Source of the DNA: Diplocarpon mali | Taxonomy: Eukaryota > Ascomycota > Leotiomycetes > Helotiales > Drepanopezizaceae | Assembly (NCBI GenBank): GCA_024741835.1 | Contig: JAENRP010000174.1 | Coordinates: 18,845-82,844 of the forward strand | Reading direction: 5' to 3' | Length of the DNA stretch: 64,000 bases | Shown: positions 1-11,200 of the stretch, piece after piece | How positions within the stretch are numbered: the first letter of the stretch is position 1 | Layout of the letters: every line of letters starts with the position of its first letter | The notes under the pieces: generated by a model | What the model saw: only the letters and a program-made list of their open reading frames with translations | What the model was told of the DNA's origin: nothing | The model's database searches: none | Program-made: the position numbers and the translations under genes

Positions 1-3000
1 TCTTCGACACCCGGGGAGCAGCTGGTCAAGTCTCCAGCCGCCTCCACGGGGACATCACTGCTGTCCAAGCAGGAACATCCGAGAAGGTCGGCAACATTAT
101 CACCACCATCAGTTTCTTTGTAACAGTCTTCGTCATCGCCTTCACGAAGCAGCCTCGCTTAGCCGGCATTTTGATCTGCATGCTGCCCGCCTTCCTAACC
201 TCCGGAATCGTCGGTGGGAGGTATGTGGCGAAGTATGTAGCTCGCCAGGCCGCAGAAACTGCTCCGGCTTCGTCCATTGCATCGGAGGCATTGTCACACA
301 TTGCAGTTGTCCAGTCGTTTGGTGCTGCTCCCCGTCTCGAGGCAATGTTTGCTTCCCATATGGTAAGTTCGACTTGAAGTTCGATGTACTGTGTCCTCTC
401 TCGGTATCCGTTATTTCAGATCTTGTGGAAGATGGTAAGAGAGCGCTGCTGACTCAGCTTTCCATGAGACAGGCACAAGCGAAGAAGTTTGCCACAACAA
501 AAGCTGCGATCGTGGCTGTCCAGACAGGTTTGCTTTACTTCATCGCCTATTCAGGCAACGCGCTCGCCTTCTGGCAAGGTAGCATCCGCATCGCGGACTC
601 AGCAGCCAAACAAGACGGCAATGCCACCGTAGGGGAGATATATTCCATCGTCTATCTCCTTGTCGACGCCTGTGTCATGCTCGGAGGTATCGCACCTTCA
701 CTCCCGTTTCTCGGAGCCGCGATCGCGGCTTACGAGCGTCTACAAGAGGACATTCTAGCACCTTCAGCTATAGATGGTACTCTAAATGAAGGTATCTCAC
801 TGCCTTCGAGCACGGCCAAATCACTCACCTTCTGTAATGTCTCGTTCGAGTTTCCCTCGCGCGTGGGACAGCCCGTCTTGCAGGACGTCCGACTGGATTT
901 CCCAGCAGGGACGTACACAGCCATTGTTGGACTGTCGGGTAGTGGCAAATCAACGATTGCGGCTCTGATGGCTCGTCTTCATGATCCAACCGAAGGGCAC
1001 GTCGAGCTGGATGGTCATGACCTGCGAGACCTTAACGTTCGGTCGCTCCGGAGTTTTGTCAGCCTCGTTCAGCAAGAGCCGTCGCTTTTTGACCGTTCCA
1101 TAATGGAAAACATTGCCCTGGGTCTCGTCAACTCATCCAAGCCCGCGCACCAACATCTGAAGCCGTTCCTCAACAGCACTGCGCTCGCTGGCCTAGCCAA
1201 CAGAGCGAAAGACTCGCTGTCCTTAGCAGCATCGACAGGACCCGAGTTGGCTCAAATCGCAGAATTGGTCCGTCACGCAGCTGACCAGGCCGACGCTGCG
1301 ACCTTCATCGAACGTCTCGAGTCAGGATACAATACACCGGCAGGCCCGAATGGTTCCCGCTTGAGTGGAGGACAGCGGCAAAGAATCGCCCTAGCTCGAG
1401 CGTTGATCCGTGACCCAGAAATCCTTGTGCTCGATGAGGCTACAGCCTCTCTGGATTCTGCTAGCGAGAAAAGAATCCAGCTTGCAGTAGAGCGTGCCGC
1501 GGCCCAGCAGAGAACTATCATATCCATCGCCCATCGTCTCTCGACCATTCGCAATGCCGATAATATTGTCGTCATGCAAGCTGGAAGAGTCATCGAGCAG
1601 GGTACCTACGCTGAACTGATGGCTCAGGAAGACAGCGAATTTGCGCGAATGGCAAAACTCCAGACCTCCGGAAGTAGCAGAAATGCTGAAGGAGGTTCGG
1701 TTCCTAGCGACACGCTTGATGCGTCAACACTGCGAGGAGAACAAAGCGTCGACCTCGCCCAGCCGAAAAAACTCGAAGATGAAGTCAACGAAAAGAATGA
1801 CAAAGATGTAGAAGAGGAAAGTAAGGAGATCAGAGACCCCGAACTCAATATCCCGAAGCCCTTCAGCAGTGTCCTGCGAGGTATCGCTTGGTTAATTCGC
1901 CCGTCCCTCGGTTGGTTCACGATTGCTATCGTCGCAGCTGTTTTCGTTGGGGCAACATTCACTGGTGCAGGTGTCATCTTCGGCTTCACCGTTGGGGCTC
2001 TTAATCCTTGTGAGAACACCGTTGAGAAGATCCGGTCCATGGGTCATTTATTCTCTGGTCTCTATTTTATGTTGGCTGGTGTAGAGCTGTTCGCCAACAT
2101 CCTCGCTTGGTTTGGCTTTGGAAAGATCGCCGAGAGGCTTCTCTACAACCTCCGGGTCCTCTCTTTCCGATCGCTTCTCGAGCAAGATCTTCACTGGCAT
2201 CAATCTGGAGCGCGTGACCCAACTAGCTTGCTTGGAGTTATCACTAAAGACGCCGTGAGCGTGGGCGCTTTCACCGGGGGGACGTTTGGCATGATCTTTG
2301 CCGTCTGCATGAATGTTCTGATCTCCGTAATCGTCTCGCTAATTTTCGCCTGGAAGATTGCCTTGGTATGTCTGACAACGGTCCCGGTTCTTTTGGGTGC
2401 AGGCTTCATGCAACTCCGTATGCTGGCTCGTTATGAGGAGCGCCACCAGAAGGCCTTCTCGATGGCCACATCACTCGCTACGGAGGCCATTCAATCGATC
2501 AAGACCGTTGTAGTCCTTTCTCTGGAGCAAGAGTACATGGACTCATTTGCCCGCCTCCTGCTGCCTCCAAAGAAACAGGTTGTCCGTGCCTCCGTGGTGA
2601 CCAATATTTTCCTCGCCATTTCATACACTGCTGGGACTTTCGTCAATGCTCTGGCCTATTGGTGGGGATCTCAACTCATCATGAAGGGGGAGTATACGCA
2701 GACGGACTTCCTCGTCATCCTGGTTGCGATGTTAACGAGCGCACAACTATGGTCCAGCATGTTTTCGCTTGCGCCGGAATTCTCTCGAGCAAGACTGGCG
2801 TTGTCAAGGGTTATGACTGTCGTAAACCTGGGATCCAGTACGCATGCTGGTGGAAAGGCTTGCGACGACATGGAGGCAACTATCGAAACAAAACCCAGCC
2901 CTGGTCTCAACAGGTACCGTTGCGGATCCAGCGTTGCTTTCAGGGAAGTCTCCTTTAGCTATCCCAGCCGTCCCGAAGTCAGCATCCTCGATAAGGTTTC

Positions 3001-3667
3001 GTTCAGCCTTCCACCCAATCAATTTTGCGGACTGGTTGGCCCTTCAGGGGCTGGAAAGTCCACGATTATGAACTTGGTGCAAAGGCTTTATTCTCCAACA
3101 ACTGGAGAGATCCTGGTTGACGGACGAGACATTTCTCAGCTCCCGACTACATTCCGTGAGAACATGGCCATCGTACCCCAAGATCCTGCTCTCTTTGATG
3201 GTACTGTGCGGTTCAATGTCGGTTTGGGAGCTCCGCCGGGCCACGAAGCCACTGACGCCGAAATCGAGGAAGCATGCCGTCTCGCCAACATCCACGACGT
3301 GATTGTATCACTCCCTGATGGCTACGATACGGAGTGCGGAGCATCAGCGTCCTCGCGACTTTCAGGAGGTCAACGACAGAGACTTGCGATCGCTCGAGCT
3401 CTTGTTCGTCGTCCACGCCTGTTGCTCCTAGATGAGAGTACCAGCGCTCTCGATTCGGCTAGCGAGGAAGCTTTGCAAAAGGGGTTGGAAGAAGCATCCA
3501 GAGGAACGACGGTCCTGGCTATTACTCATCGCCTCCATACTGTCCAAAAAGCGGACGTTATTTTCGTGGTTGAAGGAGGTCAGATTGTCGACAGCGGAAA
3601 ACATGGCGAGTTGATGGAGCGTAGAGAGAGTTACCGACTCAACGCGATGCAACAGATGTTGCAGTGA
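1..3667 (+). CDS. ABC transporter, ABCB (MDR/P-glycoprotein-like) full transporter, 5' partial
   Basis: An ATP-driven exporter of the plasma or an internal membrane that normally moves lipophilic drugs, toxins or peptides; the substrate cannot be told. The gene enters at the window edge. I read exon <1-362, one 110-nt intron 363-472 (GTAAGT...ACAG) and exon 473-3667, giving 1184 residues in view and lacking roughly the first 120-150 (start of TMD1). NBD1 has Walker A GLSGSGKST (about 929-955), signature LSGGQRQ (about 1361), Walker B ILVLDE and the H-loop IAHR. A Lys/Glu-rich linker follows (about 1690-1850), then TMD2 (about 1890-2800). NBD2 has GPSGAGKST (about 3039), LSGGQRQ (about 3358), LLLLDE and ITHR. 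Both sites keep their catalytic residues. The ATG at 374 lies inside the intron; joining 362 to 473 restores the family pattern ASHM-AQAKKF. Subfamily confidence is high, substrate unknown. Confidence 0.93.
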   Translation, partial: LRHPGSSWSSLQPPPRGHHCCPSRNIREGRQHYHHHQFLCNSLRHRLHEAASLSRHFDLHAARLPNLRNRRWEVCGEVCSSPGRRNCSGFVHCIGGIVTHCSCPVVWCCSPSRGNVCFPYGKFDLKFDVLCPLSVSVISDLVEDGKRALLTQLSMRQAQAKKFATTKAAIVAVQTGLLYFIAYSGNALAFWQGSIRIADSAAKQDGNATVGEIYSIVYLLVDACVMLGGIAPSLPFLGAAIAAYERLQEDILAPSAIDGTLNEGISLPSSTAKSLTFCNVSFEFPSRVGQPVLQDVRLDFPAGTYTAIVGLSGSGKSTIAALMARLHDPTEGHVELDGHDLRDLNVRSLRSFVSLVQQEPSLFDRSIMENIALGLVNSSKPAHQHLKPFLNSTALAGLANRAKDSLSLAASTGPELAQIAELVRHAADQADAATFIERLESGYNTPAGPNGSRLSGGQRQRIALARALIRDPEILVLDEATASLDSASEKRIQLAVERAAAQQRTIISIAHRLSTIRNADNIVVMQAGRVIEQGTYAELMAQEDSEFARMAKLQTSGSSRNAEGGSVPSDTLDASTLRGEQSVDLAQPKKLEDEVNEKNDKDVEEESKEIRDPELNIPKPFSSVLRGIAWLIRPSLGWFTIAIVAAVFVGATFTGAGVIFGFTVGALNPCENTVEKIRSMGHLFSGLYFMLAGVELFANILAWFGFGKIAERLLYNLRVLSFRSLLEQDLHWHQSGARDPTSLLGVITKDAVSVGAFTGGTFGMIFAVCMNVLISVIVSLIFAWKIALVCLTTVPVLLGAGFMQLRMLARYEERHQKAFSMATSLATEAIQSIKTVVVLSLEQEYMDSFARLLLPPKKQVVRASVVTNIFLAISYTAGTFVNALAYWWGSQLIMKGEYTQTDFLVILVAMLTSAQLWSSMFSLAPEFSRARLALSRVMTVVNLGSSTHAGGKACDDMEATIETKPSPGLNRYRCGSSVAFREVSFSYPSRPEVSILDKVSFSLPPNQFCGLVGPSGAGKSTIMNLVQRLYSPTTGEILVDGRDISQLPTTFRENMAIVPQDPALFDGTVRFNVGLGAPPGHEATDAEIEEACRLANIHDVIVSLPDGYDTECGASASSRLSGGQRQRLAIARALVRRPRLLLLDESTSALDSASEEALQKGLEEASRGTTVLAITHRLHTVQKADVIFVVEGGQIVDSGKHGELMERRESYRLNAMQQMLQ

Positions 3668-4208
3668 GCTCCGAATTCGTGTTTAGTGGTACTTTAATAG
3701 ACATAAAGACACCCAAGGGCATTCTTTTCTGAGAACCTCCACGGCATATAGGTTATTGTGTTCAGCTATGAGTTCAGGTCAATCGCCTCCGGTGGCGTCT
3801 GAGCTAAGTCACTCTATGCCGAAAGCAAGAATATACGACCGAGAGACGCTATGCGTACCGTGTTCCCTTTAAGTTCTGTAACTTTGACGTCTTCCACTCG
3901 AAATCAGACAGATATCGCACTGAGAGCAAAGCGAACGAGTGCAGGACATTATCGCCGCCCAGGCGTCACTTTCTCCTGTAGCTCTATCAACGAAGCGTTT
4001 GAGCGACCGAATCCCAGAGCTGTGCCGACGCTGCTAACATGGCGAAAATTCCGACTCCAACGAGTTTCGGCTTGAATCTGATCTTTCCAACGAGTTTGTC
4101 CCCCATATCGTTGTGCCTGTCCACAGCTATCTTGCCGATTCCACGAGCTTGCATCGAAGAAGCAATGATTTTTTTCTTGGAAATTGTTCAGTCAAAGGCA
4201 AGCAACTT
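3668..4208. other. Intergenic: 3' flank of the ABC transporter
   Basis: The first part is probably the 3' UTR of the transporter. Short open frames on both strands (for example about 3851-4075 and 4039-4242) resemble no family and have no matching splice structure. I see no gene here. Confidence 0.5.
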
Positions 4209-5036
4209 TCTCTATCCTCCGGTCAAGGCAACCACCAGTTGAAAAATTGCAATAACCAGCCCGTCGAATACAAGAGAATCGCGCTGTAGCAGTGACTGCC
4301 AATGAACATATTCACTATCGTACTCACTGGTACCAAGCTCGTGGTGTTTGCTATCAATAGCTGAGCGCTTGTAAATGCACCGAGATTGTCGGCCACCATC
4401 GATTCGAGGGATCCCAGTATGGCTCGCATCGTATGAGTTCCCCTGATGGTATCCGTTCATAGGTCTCTCGAATTATTTATATTGGATAACAACGCATTGA
4501 CGTAACTCGATCCCCACACAATGCCTCCCACCATGGCCATCCACTGCAAATATATTGCCGTAGTGAGATGTATGACAGGGCTCAATATTTACCGCATTTT
4601 TCGAATAGATAGTTGGGGCGCTAATCGTGGCCTGGATGGTATCGATGCAAACGCAATATCCGGGTGGGTATGATAGCTGTGACTCCCAATCCTAGAGCAG
4701 AGACATTTAGAGCACAGGGCTCAAGGAGGAGTTGGGTTGCTGTACGGCCGCGCTACAGACTCGGTGCTCGATAGATATGTAAAAGAGCGGCGAAAAGACA
4801 AGGAAGACGAGATGGAACCAAATTAAGACCATTATTCACAGACATCGGATCCAAATAATGCTTACCGTGGAGAATCCAGTTGCAGGAACGGTCACGGCTT
4901 TGGGGGGAGTCAGTGCCAGAAATCGTGTGAGCTCTGGAAGCTTGTTAGATTTGGAGATAATCAAACACCGTGTGATTTCCTGAACGTTCAACGGTTCTAC
5001 ACCGTGAATGAGGCGTGATATCATTACTCGCAGCAT
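4209..5036 (-). pseudogene. Remnant of an uncharacterised fungal membrane protein, one in-frame stop
   Basis: I do not recognise the family. On the minus strand three coding-like blocks can be joined by good introns: 5036 to about 4866, then an intron with donor GTAAGC and acceptor CTCTAG, about 4693-4605, a 49-nt intron (GTAAAT...TTGCAG, about 4604-4556), and about 4555-4209. The last block reads AWMAMVGGIVWGSSYVNALL, then a single TGA after SRDL (about 4472), then about 80 open residues with a hydrophobic stretch ending LLQFFNWWLP. Codons are in one phase on both sides of the TGA, so one C-to-T change (CGA to TGA) would explain it. A further hydrophobic minus frame at 5501-5728 (DLLTGFVSLALLLATACAL) may be an upstream transmembrane piece. 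A live gene with other splicing is possible. Confidence 0.35.
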
Positions 5037-6737
5037 GGCAGCCTGATTGTTCGTCGTGGCTCAATATGCGTCTATGGTTGGGCGCGTTTGGTGTTGTCCA
5101 TTTTTGTAGAAAAATACCATCTGTTGCGCCTCAATATGTGCTAGATGAAGTTGAAGCCTAGGAGGGCGCTGTTGGATGGTTGCGAATGGTTGAAGAGGGA
5201 TGGGGACATGATGTTGGCCTCACGATGCCCGCCAAGAATATTAAAATCACGTGATATGTGGACGATATCAACTTCCTCGACCGGGGCGGCTACATAAAGG
5301 TGTTGCGTTTACAAATGCAGTCTGTTCAAAAGCTTCCAAAGACTCGCTGACTGTTGTATTAGTCCTAAGGACTGGAATCCATGGCGGCTTGAGCACTATG
5401 TTGTGTTCAGCAGGCCCTGAAGGACTTGATTAGCATGATGGACTGAGAAACGACTCTTCAAGCTTCTTTGCACGGTCAAGTTTAAATACTCTACCTCCTC
5501 TCAGCGAGTGAAGTCGTCAGGATCTCTGCTTAAGCACCAAAGCGACACGGGAAAATTTACTATCCACCAAAAGTAAAGAGCACAAGCAGTTGCCAAGAGA
5601 AGTGCTAACGACACAAAGCCAGTCAAAAGATCTAGAAGATACAGGTAGGACAGTGTTTTGAAAGACCCGGTGTACACTTTGCAGGAGCAACAGAAGCCAT
5701 TCTCAATCCCAGGAATTTGACATCTCAAGTCTCAAGACGCAGCTCATCACGGCCTCAGAGCGCTATGCTAGCCTCCCTCCCTCGTCCCTAGGAGCGGTCA
5801 TCTCCATGGAGGTGAACGTCGTCATGCGCCTTTTCCGTCACACCAGCAGCTTCTCCGTAGACAGCGCAATTTACTTATTCTTGCTCGCACAGAATCCTGA
5901 GCTAGAAGCGCTTCGGGCGGCTACTTCTACTTCTACGCCGATACCGCACCAAAAGCCATCTAGGTATGTCTGCTCCGCCTCGAGTGCTAGGTACGTGCTT
6001 CCCTACGACCCTCTTAACCTCTTTTTGTGGCAGGACTCTGAAAAATACACAAGTGTAAACACTACCGCAAGCGGTTGCTAGATTCCTTGAATAAGGATAG
6101 TGTACGCGGTGGGATATATGTTAAGATGGAGAGTGTGTGGGTAAGGCGATGCTATCAGGAACCGGCTGGAGACGCGCTGCGCTGCTGGGAAGTAGGGATA
6201 CGGTGGGTAGAGGGTGTGAGCTCAGTAGTATAGAGGGAGCTATTTAGATTTGCAACCAAGCGATTATTATGCTGACATATTTTGCGACAGTGCCATGTTT
6301 GAGCACAAAGAGGAATTGACGAGGGATGTCCTCGGAATAACGGATTCAGATGCAAGATCGTTACCATTACCAATCTGCGTCGACATCACTTGATCTCACT
6401 CACACTCTCGCAGCAAGGGAGCATCGAACGAAGAAGCCCTTGAGGAAATGCAAGTCTCAAAGTCCATGGATGCCTTCTTCTGCGACCCAGCCAATCCAAC
6501 TCGGATAAGCCATCGCCAATCGTATCTCCACAATGTAGACAGAAAAAGAACCATAGTCGGCAGAAAATGCCACCGAACACCATTGCTTGCATGAAAGTCG
6601 TCCCTCATTGAGGCCATGGCATCTTCAAGCCAAAAACCCAGATATACCTGCCCCCAGGTATCCATCCCAGTACTCCAACCCTAATTCCCCAAATTCAGTA
6701 CCTATGCCGGTGACATGATGCCCTGAGAAATCAAACA
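5037..6737. other. Intergenic, gene-poor
   Basis: Apart from the possible membrane-helix fragment on the minus strand at 5501-5728, the short open frames here (5251-5433, 5806-6081, 6386-6665) have no recognisable domain or consistent splicing. The last part is 3' flank of the DSN1 gene. Confidence 0.45.
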
Positions 6738-8269
6738 TTATCGCCCTTTACTCCCTTCGGGTAATATACGACTCAGACTGCGGAGAACTTCTTGCATAGG
6801 CAGATCTCGCGTGCCTATTTCTTCCTTTTCCCTCCGGTCTCGCTCCTCTAACCTAACAGCACTTAGAGCTAGTATCTTGTCTGCTGCCCTTCCGATGACT
6901 TGCTGATATTGCTCTATTTTGTGCACGCCGTCGGCGAACAGGTCCACCTTGAATTCTAATTCTGACTGTAGTGTCTGTAAACGCTCGGAGGCTTTTCTTC
7001 GAATTTCTAACGCAGGAGATGAGGATATCTCGGCGAGTATCGAGGCTTGTTCTGCTGTTAAAAGCGATACGTCGATAATTGAAGCATCTAGTTGGGTTGT
7101 TTCCTTGAGTAGAAGCGGAGGGAGTGAGGGCGGTGGTTTCAGGAAGGCTTTCCATTGATCTCGTTCTTCGCGCAGCCTAAGAATTCCAAGTCAGTAAAAA
7201 TTCTTTGGAATTTTTTTGTTATTCACGTACAGCTTTACCCTTGCTTCTAATCCGCCTAGATTCTCCTCGAGCTCGATGTTACGAGGGTTGGGCTTTTTGA
7301 CGACTTTGGTGAGGGCAGACTCTTCTCGACTGAACCAATCAGACAATTCGGACTTGTTTGCAAAGTCCTTTAGCAACGATTCCTGGACCAGTCGCGCTGG
7401 ATAGGTTAGCTGGAATTCCCAGCAGTAGCCACATGTCTTACCTGCTAAGACTAGCCCAGTATTTGGGTCTCCATGCGAAGGCTTCTCGCCCATACACCGC
7501 TCTCCAGTCCAAATCAACAACTGCTTCATCCTCCTGGGCTCGCTCAACCCCTCCGCTTCGATATACTTGTAGAACTCCGATGTCTCTACCTCGCGATGGG
7601 GAATTGCGCTGTGTCCGTTGTCTATCAAAGAGCTTGCCCTTCGACCCCGCATCCCTAAACTACTTCTCCGCGCTCCGTGACCCCCTTTCTTTCTCAGTTC
7701 CTTATTGCGATTGATTATAGGAGTGTCGCTGAAAGGTAACTGGATCACCGTAGAATGTTTGATTTGCTCCTCTACCAACGACGCTTCTGTTACCTCTACT
7801 ATAGCCCCGCCCACCAAATCTATCTTTTCGTGATCTGCCGGATCCACCCTCGAAGTATTGCCATTTGATTCTCCGTTGACAGCCTTGCCAGTACTCGAAC
7901 GCGTCGTTTTCCGCTTTTTGGCCACAGCTAATGGATCTCCTCCATTTGGCGTCGAAAAGCTCGTTTTTCGCACACGAGGTTTCTTTATTGTGATTGCCGT
8001 CTCATCGTCGCGTTCGTTGACCTCCTTCGATTTCCTACTCTTTTTCGCGGGCGGTGCTGAAGCCGTTGTAGGTGCGGGTTCTTGTTGTGCTGGTACGGTC
8101 TTTGCTCGCTTTGATCCACGTGTAAACACGAAGTCCCCATCTTCTTCGTCGTACGCTGGCCATTGTTAGTATGTTGCCCCCACTAGCGCCACAGGCGCAA
8201 ACAGAAATCCAGGACCATCTTACCGGCAAGGCGCTTGCTTCTCCTTCGCGCTGATGGCTGTTGGCTCAT
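6738..8269 (-). CDS. DSN1: Kinetochore protein Dsn1/Mis13 (MIND/Mis12 complex subunit)
   Basis: Subunit of the Mis12/MIND complex that links inner centromere proteins to the Ndc80 complex and microtubules. The model has four exons (8269-8224, 8155-7442, 7396-7231, 7176-6738) and introns of 68, 45 and 54 nt, giving 454 residues. The N-terminus MSQQPSARRRSKRLA followed by an acidic/basic tail suits a chromatin-associated protein. The family core lies around residues 165-240: a basic RRSSLGMRGRRASSL block (Arg-Arg-Ser-Ser is the known Aurora B-type site in this family), then EFYKYIEAEGLSEPRRMKQL. The C-terminal exon is helical, with heptad-like Leu/Ile spacing and a basic tail ending GSKGR. The 45-nt intron is in frame and open, so a frame-only reading would wrongly keep 15 residues. 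The start at 8269 is the only ATG that supplies the SKRLA tail; the longest unspliced open frame begins at a GTG. No operon-like context. Confidence 0.9.
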
Positions 8270-11200
8270 GCTCAGAGTTTGTAGAGGGTTCCGTGTTTGT
8301 AAAATGGTAGTCATTGATTCCAGGTCCGGCAGCGCACCTGCGTGTGGGGAATGTTGAACAGAGGTTGAATTTGGTTTCGCGGCATTCGAGGATTTGCGCG
8401 CCTGTCGTTAATGATATCGTGTCAGTTGACTATACCAAGATTGAGAGCGCCGCGGAGGATATTGCGCGTTTCCTGTTCGCCATTGATCGCTGGTTCGTGG
8501 GGACGCCGGTGAATTGGGTGGATGTGGATAATTGGGGAGGAAGCTGCCTTGTTTACAAGATGATAGCGCTACCTTGGTCACGTGACATAGTCGCATGATC
8601 TGGCTCTGCCAAGGATTCTATGCTTAAGCTGACTGGCTACTGTGATAAAGCTGTAAGGCATGCACCAATCTCTGTCGATGCCAGCAACTCGCCGGTTTTT
8701 CCCGTTTTCTCTAATTTATCTGCTGGTAATAATATGCGTCCTTCTCTCTGCAGCATAGAATTTATCGGCCGCATTTCTGTTTCCTTGATTTCAGCACCCA
8801 AACATAGTGTCTATGCTCCATAGTCCTATGCATGCTTAATTCTAGTTGATACTTGCTCTGAGTGCAAGATAGCAGATGAAAATAGTACCAGAGCTGGGAA
8901 GATAGAAAATCATTTTACTATACTACAAATCCATCCTCAGGAGTCAGAGATTCTAACAACACAGGTTAAAAATCCTCTAGATTATATTGAGATTCTTCTA
9001 TAGTTCCTCAGACTGCCATTTTCAATGCCGTTCTCCTTCTCATTGTAGTCCACAGTTTTTCGGTTGAACTGGCTTACATGTTCACAGCGCAATATCAAAA
9101 TACGAGCCGTTGACGCTCTCTGAGTACTATGCAGCCAGTTCAGGACAGAGTAGGAATATGATTTAGAGACATGCTCAGGTATGGCAGCGTGGAAGCGTAC
9201 CGCCTTTGCTCAGCTGCGATAAGTTCCAGACGCGGGCCAGCTTCGAATAATCTTGGTAGTAGATTGTGTGTGTGTGAGGTGGGTGGGTGTTCAGATCGCG
9301 GTCTGAGATTGCTACTGTCCCAAAGGCAGTTCCTTGAATATAATTAGATTGACCTGTGTTTATATTTGAACCTTGGAGAGGACTGGCCTCTAACAGATTC
9401 TTCATACTGCGCGATTTCACCGACAGTTTTCTGACTTTTTGCATCCTGAACTGTCCTAGCCAGTTCTCTATCTCCAGGCCGAGGGAAAGAATACAAAAAG
9501 CATAGCATAGATTATGGTTATCATGAATACGTTAACCGGACCCTAGAAGCTATCGTCTTCACGATCTTAACCGCTGCTATCTCAATATTGAATAGGTATG
9601 ATCCAGGGTAGTAGACATTGGACGAAGCACCCACATTCATTTAGACCACCCTACTCGATCAAAACGCTCGTAGAAGAGCCCGCAGGCAAAGATGGTAGAT
9701 GGTAGAGGATGACGAGTATGGTGAGACCGGTGTCGTAGATGTTCGAGACAACTTTAGAGTGTGATGCAGCATAAATGAGATTGATCAGTGGGTTCCCAGA
9801 GACAACTGAAATCACGAGATCTATACCTTGGAGTGCATAGCGAAGGTCGGCCTGACTGTCGGGGCTGACGGCCAGAACTGTATACTATAGAGCTTCGAGT
9901 CTTATTTGAATCTGAGAATTTTCAGTGCTTTGCCGACCGCTTTTCCAGTACCCCTTTCATCTCTCTTGAGAAAACGGTGACTTGGGGTGCGGTTTTGTGG
10001 ATGTGGCGAGCGAAGATTCGAGCTAACCCGCCTATGACAAATGATAGCATGTATTACAGCATTCAAGTTGATCGCGGGCATGAGTTCAAGGCGGATAATT
10101 TTTTTGCCGGCCATTGTTTACCGCATCAGGGGCTCGGCTAATTGTGTTTTCTTGGCCTTTGATGATGACAGAATCTAAAGGTGTAGATTCTGAGTTCTAT
10201 GGAGCTGCAGGAGTATATATACAAGGTACGGTTACATAAGCCAATCCTTGTATATTCTAACAGATGAGTAGGAAGGTAACCTCTGTCAATTCCACTGGAG
10301 CCGCGACTACAACCGTCGTGGCCGCTTTCTATTCGCGCTTGGGATTAAAATTTTCGGGACATAGATCGTTTTGCAACGTGGATGATGATGGTGCATTGCA
10401 TGACCGGCCCAAGCTGGAAAGCTGGTTTATTCCACTTGCGTATTTTAATTCGCTGGGCCTTAAGGAATATAAGTACAAGAAGAGTGCATCCATTCTTAAT
10501 CTACGCCGCTTAATTCTTGATGCTACTTTGAATATTACCTCTTACATTGAGATGAAAGTCAAAAGAACGTGTTGACTGTAGTACGACTTCGCTGATCGAA
10601 GTGAAGAAGTACAGTTCGGGCTCGCTCGACTAACCATGCCAACTCGGCAAACTGTAAAACTAGAGGGGTGGAATGGGACAAGCTATAAGAAGCCCGCCGG
10701 AAACGCAGAACAATTCTTTGTAAAAAAGAAAACATACAACAGCAGGTATTCGCTGGTAGTCACCCACCCAACTACTAATCTGCCGATCTGTGACTTATGA
10801 GAGGCAGAGCGGACGGGATGCTCAGTTTTCCACAGTCTATGGTCGTATGTGACCAAGAAAAGAATTTAACAGTATATATTTTCATGCAGCCGGCCCTTTT
10901 AAGGGTATTGTAGAGACCTTAGGCAGGATATCTCGTGATAGGAAGTCATATGATTTGGCATATGATGGCTGAGGTATAAATACAGGCCTCTATTGTACTT
11001 TAGAGACCAGGCAGAACGTTCAGACTTACTCCAATACACCTTTTTCTTGGGAATTGGTCCCAACACATTTGTCGGGGTTGCCCGATCGGGTGTTTCCTCT
11101 CTTTGTTTGGTTCTCTATGAGGCCTCCTCTTTGTGTGCTTTCCTTCTTTGTTCTTTACTATTACCAAGCACAGTAATGGTCTATATCACACGTATGACTC

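Noticed and set aside
374..472. ATG at 374 as start of the ABC transporter
   Set aside because: It lies inside a GTAAGT...ACAG intron; the gene continues upstream through 1-362 in another frame with transporter sequence.
435..472. A second small intron in the ABC transporter (38 nt) with a mini-exon 420-434
   Set aside because: It keeps frame but is shorter than credible here and breaks the SHM-AQAKKF family match; one 110-nt intron fits better.
10264..10575. 103-residue plus-strand frame in the gene desert
   Set aside because: No recognisable domain or conserved-looking core, and isolated among stop-rich sequence.
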